64,000 nt of DNA from Acinetobacter vivianii (GCF_014635885.1 NZ_BMDR01000012.1:1-64000), one strand, 5' to 3'. Shown: positions 9,049-17,834, counted from the first letter of the stretch. Program-made: numbers and translations. Notes: generated by a model not told the origin, from the sequence alone.

Positions 9049-10238
9049 ATCTTGAAATTAAGAAAATTTACATCATTTTCAAATATTAAATTTAACTGCT
9101 TGATTAAGTCCTGATTATCACCCAGTGTCGACTTAATCCTTAAATAACTCATTAATATATTATCAGGATATAAAGTTAATAACTGCTCTGCCTCTGCCTG
9201 ACGCTGTGTTGCGGTATAAATATGCCACTTTGCAAAGGCCAGCATTGGAACGCTGGTATAACGCTGTTCCAGTTGAATAATACGTTGTTCAACATAGGCA
9301 TAATCTGGAATCTGCTTGAGCAATTGCTGCTGAAACCACAAATAAAACACTTCTGGATCGAACTGATCTTGTAGTAGATGCAGCGCTAGATCTTCATGTT
9401 GCACGCTCATCTCAGGCATGCGCGCCAACAATTTCAACCAAAGCACTTTACTGCTATAGGGACGCGTTTCAATCTCGTCCTGCAACACCAAATAACGCTG
9501 TTGTAATGCAGTAAGATCATCCACGGATGCCTGATCAAAATGAATTAATAATTGCTGCAACCATAAATCACGATGTTCTGCATCCAACAAACCATACTGG
9601 GTAGTTTGCAAAAATAACCACGGTTCTTGTAGCGCCAATTTGCCCCACAATGCAGTAATACGTTGTTGATACGCCGTTTCTATTTCAACCAGCCATGGAG
9701 AAAGCTGATGCTGCGCCAAAAATTCTAAATGTGTCAGCGCTTTCTCGGTTTCTTTTTGCTCAAGGAAAATATCAATGCGTTGCAATTCAGCCAATTCAAA
9801 AGCCATCGGTGCGGATTTATCCAGACTTTGCAAAGCAGCTGCATAATCGCCATTTTGATAATCAAATTGTGCATCAATAATATTGCTGAGCAAACCAGAC
9901 TGGGTAAATACCCGCTCAATAAAAACCTGCTGATCTTTTGAAGCGTCTAACAACCAGACAATGCCGAGCTGCTCATAAGGATGTAATTCCTTAAAGTGCA
10001 GAATCGTTTCTTTTTTTCTTTGCTCACGGGTGAAATACCGTTTAGCGACTAACCAGCACAATTGTGAGAACAGACTAATTGCAATAAATAGTGCAATCAG
10101 CCCCCAAACACTACTCTGGAACTGCCATTCTCGCCAGTAGATATAAACATAGCCATTTCCATAGCCATAACTCAACACAGAAAATAATGCGAAAAGCACC
10201 AAAGCCGAGAGAAAATAAATCAACATTAATTGCTTCAT
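9045..10238 (-). CDS. hemY: HemY-like membrane protein of the hem operon
   Basis: The 397-residue protein has two N-terminal transmembrane helices (about 4-24 and 41-65) followed by a helical, TPR-like domain rich in Leu, Gln and Ala. This is the architecture of the HemY N-terminal family found behind hemC-hemD-hemX in gammaproteobacteria. It should not be confused with the Bacillus protoporphyrinogen oxidase of the same name. Its exact role in haem metabolism is not settled. It lies 6 bp after hemX. Confidence 0.8.
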   Translation of the reverse strand: MKQLMLIYFLSALVLFALFSVLSYGYGNGYVYIYWREWQFQSSVWGLIALFIAISLFSQLCWLVAKRYFTREQRKKETILHFKELHPYEQLGIVWLLDASKDQQVFIERVFTQSGLLSNIIDAQFDYQNGDYAAALQSLDKSAPMAFELAELQRIDIFLEQKETEKALTHLEFLAQHQLSPWLVEIETAYQQRITALWGKLALQEPWLFLQTTQYGLLDAEHRDLWLQQLLIHFDQASVDDLTALQQRYLVLQDEIETRPYSSKVLWLKLLARMPEMSVQHEDLALHLLQDQFDPEVFYLWFQQQLLKQIPDYAYVEQRIIQLEQRYTSVPMLAFAKWHIYTATQRQAEAEQLLTLYPDNILMSYLRIKSTLGDNQDLIKQLNLIFENDVNFLNFKI

Positions 10239-10244
10239 GACAGA

Positions 10245-11072
10245 TTATCCCAACAAACCTAAGCTTGTTAATTTCGGTGTTGGCACTGCTTGCTGGTTTA
10301 AGATTTTCTCTAAGCGCAGTTTCATTTTCTGGCTATTTTGATCAGGTAACTCGGCAAGTAACTGGATCACTTCCTGAACCGATTTCTGATATTCAGTAAA
10401 TTGACCTTCATGTAATGCTTGAGATGCCAGCAATAAACGTAACTGTGCTTCTTTCAAAGTAATATTGCGGCTCATTAAATCAGGCGATGAGCGTTGAACT
10501 TTTTCCAGTTTAAACCAGTGCCACCATGTCGCACTTTCACCTTTCTCAATGGATACTTTCGGATTTTGAAGATCTTGCGCAATCTTTTGATCTAGTTGCT
10601 GCAATAATTGATCAAGTTGCTGCTGTTGCTGGGTTTGATTTAAAACAAATTGCTGGATCGCCTGTTTATCCTGCTCTATCGATTTGATCAGGCTATCTTG
10701 TAACGCGGGTGAAACCGCATATTGCACCACGTGTTGCTGTGCCTGATTCAGTTGTTCCAACGCATAAATAAACTGCTGCTGATCCAACGCAAACTGCACC
10801 AGTAGCATTTGCTGCTTAATCAGGATAATCGGTGAGATGCCCTCAACCGTCATCGGAATTGAACTATTATCGGTAGGCTCAACCACACGATTATTCTGCA
10901 ACTGACGTTGGACCGCGACAAATTGATCATTCAATAATGCATAACGCTGTTCAGTCTGGGTAAGCTGCTGTTGAAGCTGGGGAACCGTTTGAGAATATTG
11001 TGCAACATCGTAACTGAGTTTAGCCAACCACAATAAACTCAGCCCTAATATTAAATAACCAATTTTTCTCAT
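10245..11072 (-). CDS. hemX: HemX-family membrane protein
   Basis: The 275 residues contain one N-terminal transmembrane helix (about 5-22) and a Gln-rich periplasmic coiled-coil region, with the conserved segment WWHWFKLEKVQR of the HemX family near 184-195. Despite the old label uroporphyrin-III methyltransferase, no SAM-binding motif is visible. It is shorter than E. coli HemX (about 390). Its ATG overlaps the stop of hemD by 4 bp (ATGA). Confidence 0.8.
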   Translation of the reverse strand: MRKIGYLILGLSLLWLAKLSYDVAQYSQTVPQLQQQLTQTEQRYALLNDQFVAVQRQLQNNRVVEPTDNSSIPMTVEGISPIILIKQQMLLVQFALDQQQFIYALEQLNQAQQHVVQYAVSPALQDSLIKSIEQDKQAIQQFVLNQTQQQQQLDQLLQQLDQKIAQDLQNPKVSIEKGESATWWHWFKLEKVQRSSPDLMSRNITLKEAQLRLLLASQALHEGQFTEYQKSVQEVIQLLAELPDQNSQKMKLRLEKILNQQAVPTPKLTSLGLLG

Positions 11073-11842
11073 ACATGTCCTTGCCAGTCTCTCATGCGTT
11101 GAATGATCTCTGATGCAGATAAATTTTCAAGCTGAATAATGTTAAATGCTTTGTTTGTCTGTGTTCTGGTTTTTTCTAATAGTTGTGCCAGCCTTTCCCC
11201 CAGTACTAAATAAATCCATGCTCGGGGCGACTGTTGTTCACACATCTGCTGCCAGTAATTCCAGCTTGCTTCGCTACTGATCAATACCGTAACAGGCTGT
11301 TGAGGATTTATCTGGTTTAGAATCTCAGGAAATAGCACAAAACTTTGTTGGGGACATTGACGGCGATAAAGGACAAAATTGAGTACTTCAATCCCCTGCT
11401 GCTGCAATTGCTGCATCATGAATTGTCGTCCGCCTAGCCCCCTCCAGAACGCAATTTTCTTTAAATTTTTCTGCTGTTTTAAAATAGGTAAATCCAGCAT
11501 GCCTTCCGAGTTTTCGACCTGAGGCACATCACTTTGAATATTAAATCGTGCAAGCGCCTGTGCAGTGGTTTGACCCACTGCGATCCATCGAACATGTTGC
11601 AACTGCTCAAGTGTGACACCTGCTTGCTGCAAATATTGCATTCCCACTTTAACAGCGGTTGGACTGACCACCACAATTGCCTGAACCTGATCAAGCTGCT
11701 GATAGAGCTGCTGCAAGCCTTCCGAAAAAGGCTCCTCAACCAGTTCAAGTAAAGGTAAACCCACAACCTGATAACCCGCCTCGGACAATGCCTGTGTTAA
11801 AGCACCCGCACGGTCTTCAGGACGTGTATTGATAAACAGCAT
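11069..11842 (-). CDS. hemD: Uroporphyrinogen-III synthase
   Basis: Cyclises hydroxymethylbilane to uroporphyrinogen III with inversion of ring D. The 257 residues show the two-lobed pattern of this divergent family: an N-terminal TRPEDRAGALTQALSEAGY segment (6-24), VVVSPTAVKVGM (57-68) and VTVLISSEASWNYW in the second lobe. Its ATG at 11842 directly abuts the hemC stop, giving the usual hemC-hemD order. Confidence 0.92.
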   Translation of the reverse strand: MLFINTRPEDRAGALTQALSEAGYQVVGLPLLELVEEPFSEGLQQLYQQLDQVQAIVVVSPTAVKVGMQYLQQAGVTLEQLQHVRWIAVGQTTAQALARFNIQSDVPQVENSEGMLDLPILKQQKNLKKIAFWRGLGGRQFMMQQLQQQGIEVLNFVLYRRQCPQQSFVLFPEILNQINPQQPVTVLISSEASWNYWQQMCEQQSPRAWIYLVLGERLAQLLEKTRTQTNKAFNIIQLENLSASEIIQRMRDWQGHV

Positions 11843-12760
11843 TTAATACAACGCTTTTAGCAACTCACCCGCACCTTGCGCCAATAAGCGTTGTGCCAGT
11901 TGCTCACCCAGTTGCTCAGCCTCGGCTGGCGCGCCAACCAGTTGTTCTTTTAATAAAGTATGTCCGTCGACACTCCCCACGCGCCCTTCAATCTGAAGCT
12001 GATCATTGGCTAAAGTGGCATAGCCTGCGATAGGAACCTGACAGCCACCTTCAAGATAAGCATTGAAAGCACGTTCTGCACGAACACAAATCGAGGTTTC
12101 TTCATGTTGTAAGGGCTGGATCAGTTTTAACAATGCGTCATCATTTGCACGGCATTCCAATCCCAGCGCACCTTGTCCAACTGCTGGCAGACTAAGTACA
12201 GGTGCCAGACAATGACGAATACGTTCTGACAAACCTAAACGTTTCAGACCCGCACTCGCCAAGATGATTGCATCATACAAACCATCATCCAGTTTGGATA
12301 AACGGGTACCGACATTGCCACGTAGATCAATAATTTCCAGATCGGGACGTTGCTGTAAAATCTGGCATTTACGACGTAGGCTCGAAGTACCGACTTTTGC
12401 ACCTTGCGGTAACTCATCAAAATGCTGGTATTGATTCGAAACGAATGCATCCAGCGGATCTTCACGCTCACAAATTACCGCTAAGGTTAGGCCTTCAGGC
12501 AAATGCATCGGTACATCTTTCATGGAATGGACGGCTAAATCTGCGCGACCATCAAGCAATGCAGCTTCCAGTTCTTTAACAAACAACCCTTTACCACCAA
12601 TTTTTGCCAGTGGTGTATCAAGAATTTTGTCACCCTGCGTCACAAACTTGACCAGCTCAACCGTTAAATCTGGATAAAGCGCATTTAAACGAGAACGGAT
12701 ATGCTCGGCCTGCCAAAGTGCAAGCGGGCTTTGTCGGGTCGCAATTTTTAAGGTTTTCAT
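11843..12760 (-). CDS. hemC: Hydroxymethylbilane synthase (porphobilinogen deaminase)
   Basis: Polymerises four porphobilinogens. With the start at ATG 12760 (MKTLKIATRQSPLALWQAE) the protein is 305 residues, the family norm; a 13-residue upstream extension in the same frame lacks similarity. Motifs are VKFVTQGDKILD, AVHSMKDVP and the dipyrromethane-cofactor cysteine in LEGGCQVPI (Cys240). It follows algR by about 110 bp in the same direction, as in Pseudomonas aeruginosa. Confidence 0.96.
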   Translation of the reverse strand: MKTLKIATRQSPLALWQAEHIRSRLNALYPDLTVELVKFVTQGDKILDTPLAKIGGKGLFVKELEAALLDGRADLAVHSMKDVPMHLPEGLTLAVICEREDPLDAFVSNQYQHFDELPQGAKVGTSSLRRKCQILQQRPDLEIIDLRGNVGTRLSKLDDGLYDAIILASAGLKRLGLSERIRHCLAPVLSLPAVGQGALGLECRANDDALLKLIQPLQHEETSICVRAERAFNAYLEGGCQVPIAGYATLANDQLQIEGRVGSVDGHTLLKEQLVGAPAEAEQLGEQLAQRLLAQGAGELLKALY

Positions 12761-12870
12761 AAATTCAAGTGAAGTATTGATCAAAGCAATTGCTCCCAAC
12801 TTAACTTGATCACCCGAAATTGCAAGTAAAAAATCATAAAGTGATCATTCATTCAGCTGAAAAGTCGCAT

Positions 12871-13611
12871 TTACAATTGATGCATACACTCTCTTAAACT
12901 TGGCAAATGACGGCGGCTCACCGATAAACGCTCATCCAGCTCACGTAACCGAACCTGATATTGTCCTGCTGCAACCAGTTCCAGACCTTCAAGATAGTCT
13001 AAAGACACCAGTGCATTACGGTGAATACGGATAAAGCGGTCTGCGAACTCCAACTCCAGATCCTTGAGTGTTTCATCAATCAGTACGCTGCCATTTTTAT
13101 GGCGAACCGTGACATATTTTTGATCCGCTAAAAAATAATATACATTTTCTAATGGAATCAGCTCTACCCCGCGATAAGTCTTCGCAGCAATTTGTTGGCG
13201 TTGGGTTTTAGTATCGTACATATCATCTTGTTGTTGTAAGCCAGTCATCTGTGCTTGTGTAAGTTGAGTTAAATGATTGAACACCTGCTGTAGATCTTGT
13301 TGTGCAACAGGTTTAAGTAAATATCCTTGTGCTTGAAATTTAAATGCTTCCAATGCATGTTGATCGTATGCTGTACAGAAAATAATGGCCGGACGAGGAT
13401 TGAGCTGGCTGAGCTGTTCAGCACATTCCAGACCATTCATCCCGGGCATTTGAATATCCAGTAAAACAACATCTGGTGAGTCATTTTCAATATGATTTAA
13501 CACATCCTGTCCATGATGCGCTGTCGCAATGACTTCATGCCCCATTTGAGTCACTAAACGTGACAAACGCTCTACAGCAAGGGGTTCATCATCAGCAATC
13601 AGAACTCTCAT
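12871..13611 (-). CDS. algR: AlgR-type LytTR response regulator
   Basis: The 246 residues comprise an N-terminal receiver domain (1-120) with acidic pocket DDE (7-9), phospho-acceptor Asp52 (LLDIQMPGMNG) and Lys in YLLKPV, followed by a LytTR DNA-binding domain (about 140-240, with RIHRNALVSLDYLEGLE). The order argH/algZ-algR-hemC matches P. aeruginosa, where AlgR controls twitching and virulence functions. The sensor gene lies 59 bp upstream. Confidence 0.9.
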   Translation of the reverse strand: MRVLIADDEPLAVERLSRLVTQMGHEVIATAHHGQDVLNHIENDSPDVVLLDIQMPGMNGLECAEQLSQLNPRPAIIFCTAYDQHALEAFKFQAQGYLLKPVAQQDLQQVFNHLTQLTQAQMTGLQQQDDMYDTKTQRQQIAAKTYRGVELIPLENVYYFLADQKYVTVRHKNGSVLIDETLKDLELEFADRFIRIHRNALVSLDYLEGLELVAAGQYQVRLRELDERLSVSRRHLPSLRECMHQL

Positions 13612-13670
13612 CCTTTTCTCCTTGTCATCGTTAACTTCATATCCATCATTTTTATGGTTAACTCGACTTA

Positions 13671-14816
13671 TTATTTTACTTGATCGTGGTAATTTACCAC
13701 CGTCGTATATAACGACGCTCCCCCGTAAATCTGAAACTTCACCGTTTGCCCATAATAAGCTTTCAGGCGCTGCTTCACATTTTCAATCGCTATACCATTT
13801 CCTTTTCTCGATTTTATTGTATCGTGAGAATAAGGGTTAGTAATGACTATAGTGACTTGATTTTGCAATATTTCAACCAATACGCTGATGGTTGAGGGCT
13901 GCAAAACTTTTTCTACCCCATGAAAAATACTATTCTCCAGCAAAGGTTGCAACGTTAATAACGGGATGGTGACCCGTTTTAATTCAGTTGGTGTTGCCTG
14001 TATGTTCCATTCTACATTTAAACGCTCACCCAAACGCATCTTTTCAATACTTAAATAGTGCTGGCATAAGTCAATTTCTTCCGCCAGACTCACCAGCTTC
14101 AGCTCCTGAAAACTGGCACGGAATAATCTGGACAAATTAATCAGCATATTTTCCGCTTTGTCAGGATCAATCGCGATCAGACTCACCACACTATTCAGAC
14201 TATTAAATAAGAAATGTGGATGAATGCGTGCCTGCATGGCCTGAATACGAGCATTCAATTCACTGTATTGCTGATTCATCCATTGTTCACGCATGTATAA
14301 ATAGCGCATGCAGAAAGCGCCCAGCAATACCCCATAACCTAAGTGCAAGCTGGTTCCATGAAATAGAATCTCTTCGGAAAATGGCCCAGAACGTGTAGCC
14401 CAATATTGCAGAACATTCACAACACAGGTGGTCAACAGGACAATCATTTGCAGCAGGATAAAGCCCAAAACCAGAGCAACCTTTTGACTAAATTTGGCAA
14501 AAAAATCCTGAAAATAATCCACCAGCGCCGAAAAAGACAAAATTACCCAGTTAATAAAAAACATATATTGCAGGACACGAATGCCCTCCAAAGCCTGCCA
14601 TGACCGAGCTTCAGCCAAAGCCAGCACCATCGCCAGCACATTACTTGCTACAATTAATTCTAATAAGTGTTGCCATTGCCCAATTTTCGTAAAAAAATAG
14701 GAGCCTGATGGATTTCCCCCCTGACGAGTTTGCGATAACTTCTTACGTCGAGTTTCGGCAACTGTGTTTGGATTTGCTATACTCTTTTTTATTTTACTGA
14801 GCCGCCATGACCACAT
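13671..14816 (-). CDS. algZ: AlgZ/FimS-type LytS-family sensor histidine kinase
   Basis: Membrane histidine kinase of the His_kinase (LytS) family, partner of the AlgR-type regulator. Several transmembrane helices (roughly residues 50-180 of the 381) are followed by the phospho-acceptor motif ARIHPHFLFNSLNSVV and an N-box LLENSIFHGVEK. The ATG at 14816 is the only plausible start before the first membrane helix: downstream codons up to that helix contain no ATG, GTG or TTG. It has AGAGGA upstream. An in-frame codon at 14888 would extend it deeper into argH. The chosen start overlaps argH head to head by 10 bp. Confidence 0.85.
   Translation of the reverse strand: MWSWRLSKIKKSIANPNTVAETRRKKLSQTRQGGNPSGSYFFTKIGQWQHLLELIVASNVLAMVLALAEARSWQALEGIRVLQYMFFINWVILSFSALVDYFQDFFAKFSQKVALVLGFILLQMIVLLTTCVVNVLQYWATRSGPFSEEILFHGTSLHLGYGVLLGAFCMRYLYMREQWMNQQYSELNARIQAMQARIHPHFLFNSLNSVVSLIAIDPDKAENMLINLSRLFRASFQELKLVSLAEEIDLCQHYLSIEKMRLGERLNVEWNIQATPTELKRVTIPLLTLQPLLENSIFHGVEKVLQPSTISVLVEILQNQVTIVITNPYSHDTIKSRKGNGIAIENVKQRLKAYYGQTVKFQIYGGASLYTTVVNYHDQVK
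14778..14783 (+). promoter_or_regulatory. Probable -10 element of the argH promoter
   Basis: TATACT lies 24 bp before the argH ATG, followed by a T-rich stretch; a weak -35 (TTCGGC) is 18 bp upstream. The element lies inside the 5' coding part of algZ on the other strand. Confidence 0.5.
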
Positions 14817-16237
14817 CTTCTCAATCCTCTTCTTCAGCCAGCCCGAATCAAACCTCTGGAATGTGGGGCGGTCGCTTCTCTGAAGCAACTGATGCTTTTG
14901 TTGCAGAATTTACCGCATCTGTGCAATTTGACCAACGTTTTTATAAACAAGATATCGCAGGTTCAATTGCGCATGCCACCATGCTTGCAAAAGTAGGTGT
15001 ACTGACTGAAGCTGAACGTGACGACATTATCCAAGGTTTAAGCACAATTAAAGCTGAAATTGAAGCAGGTAACTTTGAATGGCGTATTGATTTAGAAGAT
15101 GTTCACATGAACATTGAGTCTCGTTTGACTCAACGTATCGGCATTACCGGTAAAAAACTCCATACAGGCCGTAGTCGCAATGATCAGGTCGCAACTGACA
15201 TCCGTTTATATTTGCGTGATGAAATCGATGACATCTTAGGCTTATTACTTCGTTTACAAAAAGGCCTCCTCAGTCTGGCAAGTCAAAATACCCATACCAT
15301 CATGCCTGGCTTTACACATCTACAAACTGCTCAACCAGTGACATTTGGCCATCACTTACTGGCATGGTTTGAAATGCTGGTACGTGACACAGAGCGTCTG
15401 CAAGACTGCCGTAAGCGTGTCAATCGTATGCCATTAGGTTCTGCTGCCTTGGCAGGTACGACCTATCCAATTGACCGTGCTTATACTGCTGAATTACTTG
15501 GTTTCGAAGCTGTTTCAGAAAACTCTTTAGATGCGGTTTCTGATCGTGATTTTGCCATTGAATTTAATGCTGCGGCATCGTTAATCATGATGCATTTGTC
15601 ACGTATGTCAGAAGAGCTGATTTTATGGACTTCTGCACAATTCAAGTTTGTGAATATTCCTGATCGCTTCTGCACAGGCTCCTCAATCATGCCGCAGAAG
15701 AAGAACCCAGATGTACCTGAATTGGTCCGTGGCAAATCAGGTCGTGTATTTGGTGACTTGATCAGCTTATTGACTCTGATGAAAGGTCAGCCATTGGCAT
15801 ATAACAAAGACAACCAAGAAGATAAAGAGCCATTATTTGATGCGATTGATACCGTGCGCGGTTCACTCATGGCTTTCGCAGACATGGTTCCAGCGCTTGT
15901 TCCAAATATCGAAATTATGCGTGAAGCAGCACTTCGTGGCTTCTCTACCGCAACCGATCTTGCTGACTACCTTGTGAAAAAAGGCGTAGCATTTCGCGAT
16001 GCACATGAAATCGTCGGTAAAGCAGTGGCTTTAGGTGTTGCAGAAGAAAAAGATTTATCCGAATTGACGCTTGAACAGTTACAACAATTCTCTGATTTGA
16101 TCACCGCAGATGTATTTGATAAAGCATTGACTTTAGAAGCTTCTGTGAATGCTCGTGACCATATTGGTGGAACTTCACCAAAACAGGTTGAAGCTGCGAT
16201 TGCGCGTGCGCACACTCGCCTAGAACAGTTATATTAA
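14807..16237 (+). CDS. argH: Argininosuccinate lyase
   Basis: Last step of arginine synthesis, cleaving argininosuccinate to arginine and fumarate. The 476 residues carry the fumarase/aspartase superfamily signature GSSIMPQKKNPD (about 290-301), HTGRSRNDQVATD near 120-132 and the N-terminal MWGGRFSE. A Ser-rich 18-residue N-terminal extension precedes the usual start of the family. Divergent from algZ with overlapping 5' ends. Confidence 0.97.
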   Translation: MTTSSQSSSSASPNQTSGMWGGRFSEATDAFVAEFTASVQFDQRFYKQDIAGSIAHATMLAKVGVLTEAERDDIIQGLSTIKAEIEAGNFEWRIDLEDVHMNIESRLTQRIGITGKKLHTGRSRNDQVATDIRLYLRDEIDDILGLLLRLQKGLLSLASQNTHTIMPGFTHLQTAQPVTFGHHLLAWFEMLVRDTERLQDCRKRVNRMPLGSAALAGTTYPIDRAYTAELLGFEAVSENSLDAVSDRDFAIEFNAAASLIMMHLSRMSEELILWTSAQFKFVNIPDRFCTGSSIMPQKKNPDVPELVRGKSGRVFGDLISLLTLMKGQPLAYNKDNQEDKEPLFDAIDTVRGSLMAFADMVPALVPNIEIMREAALRGFSTATDLADYLVKKGVAFRDAHEIVGKAVALGVAEEKDLSELTLEQLQQFSDLITADVFDKALTLEASVNARDHIGGTSPKQVEAAIARAHTRLEQLY

Positions 16238-16286
16238 TCTCCCTATATCCCTCTTTTACAAAGAGGGGCTTTCACTGGATGCCATA

Positions 16287-16559
16287 ATGACTAGACAAGT
16301 ATTTTGCCGCAAATATAAACAAGAGCTTGAAGGCTTGGACTTCGCACCGTTTCCAGGTGCGAAAGGTCAGGAATTCTTTGAAACTGTTTCAAAGCAGGCA
16401 TGGCAGGAATGGTTAAAACACCAAACCACGCTTATTAATGAAAAGCGTTTGAATGTGTTTGAACCTGATGCAAAGAAGTTTCTTGAAGAACAGCGTGAAA
16501 AGTTCTTCAACAACGATGAAAGTGTAGAAAAAGCAGAGGGTTGGACTGAGCAAAAGTAA
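16287..16559 (+). CDS. yggX: Probable Fe(2+)-trafficking protein YggX
   Basis: A 90-residue member of the small YggX family, with Cys in the N-terminal MTRQVFCRKYKQELEGLD and the block FPGAKGQEFFETVSKQAWQEW. YggX protects iron-sulphur proteins from oxidative damage in enterics. It follows argH by 49 bp and ends in its own terminator. Confidence 0.95.
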   Translation: MTRQVFCRKYKQELEGLDFAPFPGAKGQEFFETVSKQAWQEWLKHQTTLINEKRLNVFEPDAKKFLEEQREKFFNNDESVEKAEGWTEQK

Positions 16560-16582
16560 GTCATTTTGCCTTATCCTGCGAT

Positions 16583-16612
16583 AAAAAGAGAGCTGTTTTC
16601 AGCTCTCTTTTT
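16583..16612 (+). terminator. Terminator after yggX
   Basis: AAAAAGAGAGCTG-TTTT-CAGCTCTCTTTTT is a near-perfect hairpin with a T-run on the plus strand. Confidence 0.85.
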
Positions 16613-16644
16613 ACGTGACATTTACATAAGTAATAAAGCCTTAC

Positions 16645-16787
16645 AGAGTATACACAGTTGTCTACATGACACCTCAGACGCCTCCGCTTATAGTTGTATT
16701 CAGAAGGACAAAGAGATACGTTGATATCTCACGTAACGCATGATATTTCTCTCCCAGACTTTTCCCCCGAAGTCTGGGATTTTTTTA
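16645..16787 (+). ncRNA. Candidate small RNA ending in a strong orphan terminator
   Basis: Between the yggX terminator and phoU lies a plus-strand terminator with a perfect 10-bp stem (TCCCAGACTT/AAGTCTGGGA, 16752-16779), loop TTCCCCCG and seven T. No plus-strand gene remains for it to serve. Upstream is a second hairpin (GAGATA/TATCTC, about 16711-16730) and a possible -10 (TATACA, 16649-16654) with no clear -35, so the 5' end is approximate. A 25-codon ORF (16666-16743) ends 8 nt before the stem but has no ribosome-binding site. The RNA is inferred, not demonstrated. Confidence 0.5.
16752..16786 (+). terminator. Orphan Rho-independent terminator
   Basis: Perfect 10-bp stem followed by TTTTTTT; the T-run lies only on the plus strand. 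It is separate from the yggX terminator 140 bp upstream. Confidence 0.85.
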
Positions 16788-16807
16788 TTTATACAACCTG
16801 AAAATTA

Positions 16808-16834
16808 AAAAACCGCTCATGATCGAGCGGTTTA
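16808..16834 (-). terminator. Terminator after phoU
   Basis: AAACCGCTCGATCATGAGCGGTTT hairpin followed by T on the minus strand, 20 bp after the phoU stop codon. Confidence 0.8.
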
Positions 16835-16854
16835 AAGTTATTTCATTTTTACAC

Positions 16855-17577
16855 TTATTTCTGATGTACTTTCTGTTCGATTTCTTCAATGCTGGTATGA
16901 CGCACATCCATACCTTTTGCCATGTAAATTACCTGTTCTGAAATATTACGCGCGTGATCGCCAATACGCTCTAATGAACGCAATACCCACATCACATTAA
17001 TTACACGTGAAATATGACGCGGATCTTCAATCATATAGGTCATTAAAGTACGTGTCGCAGATTGATATTCACGGTCAATGTCGACATCAGCCATCACTAC
17101 TTTCAAGGCCTGCTCCACATCTAAACGAGCAAATGCATCCAGAGCATCATGAATCATGACACGCACCTGATTACCAATATGACGTGTTTCCATATAACCA
17201 CGTGGTGACTCACCTTCTTCACACAAGTTTTGTGCAATACGGGCAATCTTTGCAGCTTCATCACCAATACGCTCTAAATCGGTATTGGCCTTACTCATGG
17301 CAATCACCATACGCAAGTCGATCGCAGCGGGATGACGGCGAGCAAGAATCAGGGTTAAACCTTCATCAATATCACGTTCAAACTGGTTAACGGCATTGTC
17401 TTTGAATTGCACATCAATGGCTAAATTCGCATCTGTATCCAATAAAGCATGAATTGAGTTAGCAACTTGTTGCTCCACCAATCCGCCCATGGTCATAAAC
17501 TTGGTATGCACATCTTGCAAGTCTTCATTAAATTGTGAAGAAATATGATGACTTAACACAGGATTGCTTGGGCTCAC
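16855..17577 (-). CDS. phoU: Phosphate regulon regulator PhoU
   Basis: The 240 residues form two three-helix PhoU repeats (about 18-105 and 120-210), each with the metal-binding E-(x)-DE-(x)-AxxI-type motif, e.g. LERIGDEAAKIAR (100-112) and LERIGDHARNISE (203-215). PhoU represses the PhoR/PhoB response when phosphate is plentiful. Unusually for enterics, no pst genes adjoin it. A PHO-box-like direct repeat lies 57 bp upstream. Confidence 0.95.
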   Translation of the reverse strand: MSPSNPVLSHHISSQFNEDLQDVHTKFMTMGGLVEQQVANSIHALLDTDANLAIDVQFKDNAVNQFERDIDEGLTLILARRHPAAIDLRMVIAMSKANTDLERIGDEAAKIARIAQNLCEEGESPRGYMETRHIGNQVRVMIHDALDAFARLDVEQALKVVMADVDIDREYQSATRTLMTYMIEDPRHISRVINVMWVLRSLERIGDHARNISEQVIYMAKGMDVRHTSIEEIEQKVHQK

Positions 17578-17633
17578 AGTATGCCTCCACTAGACACATG
17601 GAAAAATTGATTGGTGATTAGAACATAGAAATG

Positions 17634-17651
17634 ATGAAAGTTTTATGACAA
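17634..17651 (-). promoter_or_regulatory. PHO-box-like PhoB site upstream of phoU
   Basis: On the minus strand TTGTCAT-AAAA-CTTTCAT resembles the PhoB consensus CTGTCAT-N4-CTGTCAC (11 of 14 repeat positions, spacing exact). It ends 57 bp before the phoU start, in a position to replace the -35 element. Confidence 0.55.
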
Positions 17652-17728
17652 TAGCATGGATTTACGCATTGTAAATTGGTGTGAATTGATACAACAAAAA
17701 TTTTAAAATCTGTTACGCTAAACGCGTC

Positions 17729-17834
17729 GCTTGACGGAGCGCAGTTAACAAACTGCTGAGATTGTCTTAATCACAGAATTTAAAGGCAAGTACCGTTGAA
17801 CCTGATCAGGTTAACACCTGCGTAGGAATCAAGC
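17729..17834 (+). promoter_or_regulatory. TPP riboswitch (THI element)
   Basis: The conserved core CTGAGAT (17755-17761) and ACCGTTGAACCTGATCAGGT with GCGTAGGAA (17792-17828) identify a thiamin-pyrophosphate aptamer. P1 is GCTTGA (17729-17734) with TCAAGC (17829-17834). A second copy of the P1 5' arm, GCTTGATTC (17894-17902), can pair with GAATCAAGC (17826-17834), giving an alternative fold. It ends about 95 nt before thiC. Confidence 0.95.

Noticed and set aside
10275..10300. Sigma-54-like TTGGCAC followed by TTGCT within hemX
   Set aside because: Spacing is 3 bp instead of 5, and it lies inside a gene on the opposite strand with no gene downstream.
16666..16743. A 25-codon reading frame inside the candidate small RNA
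   Set aside because: It lacks a ribosome-binding site and has no recognisable peptide features; kept only as a note.
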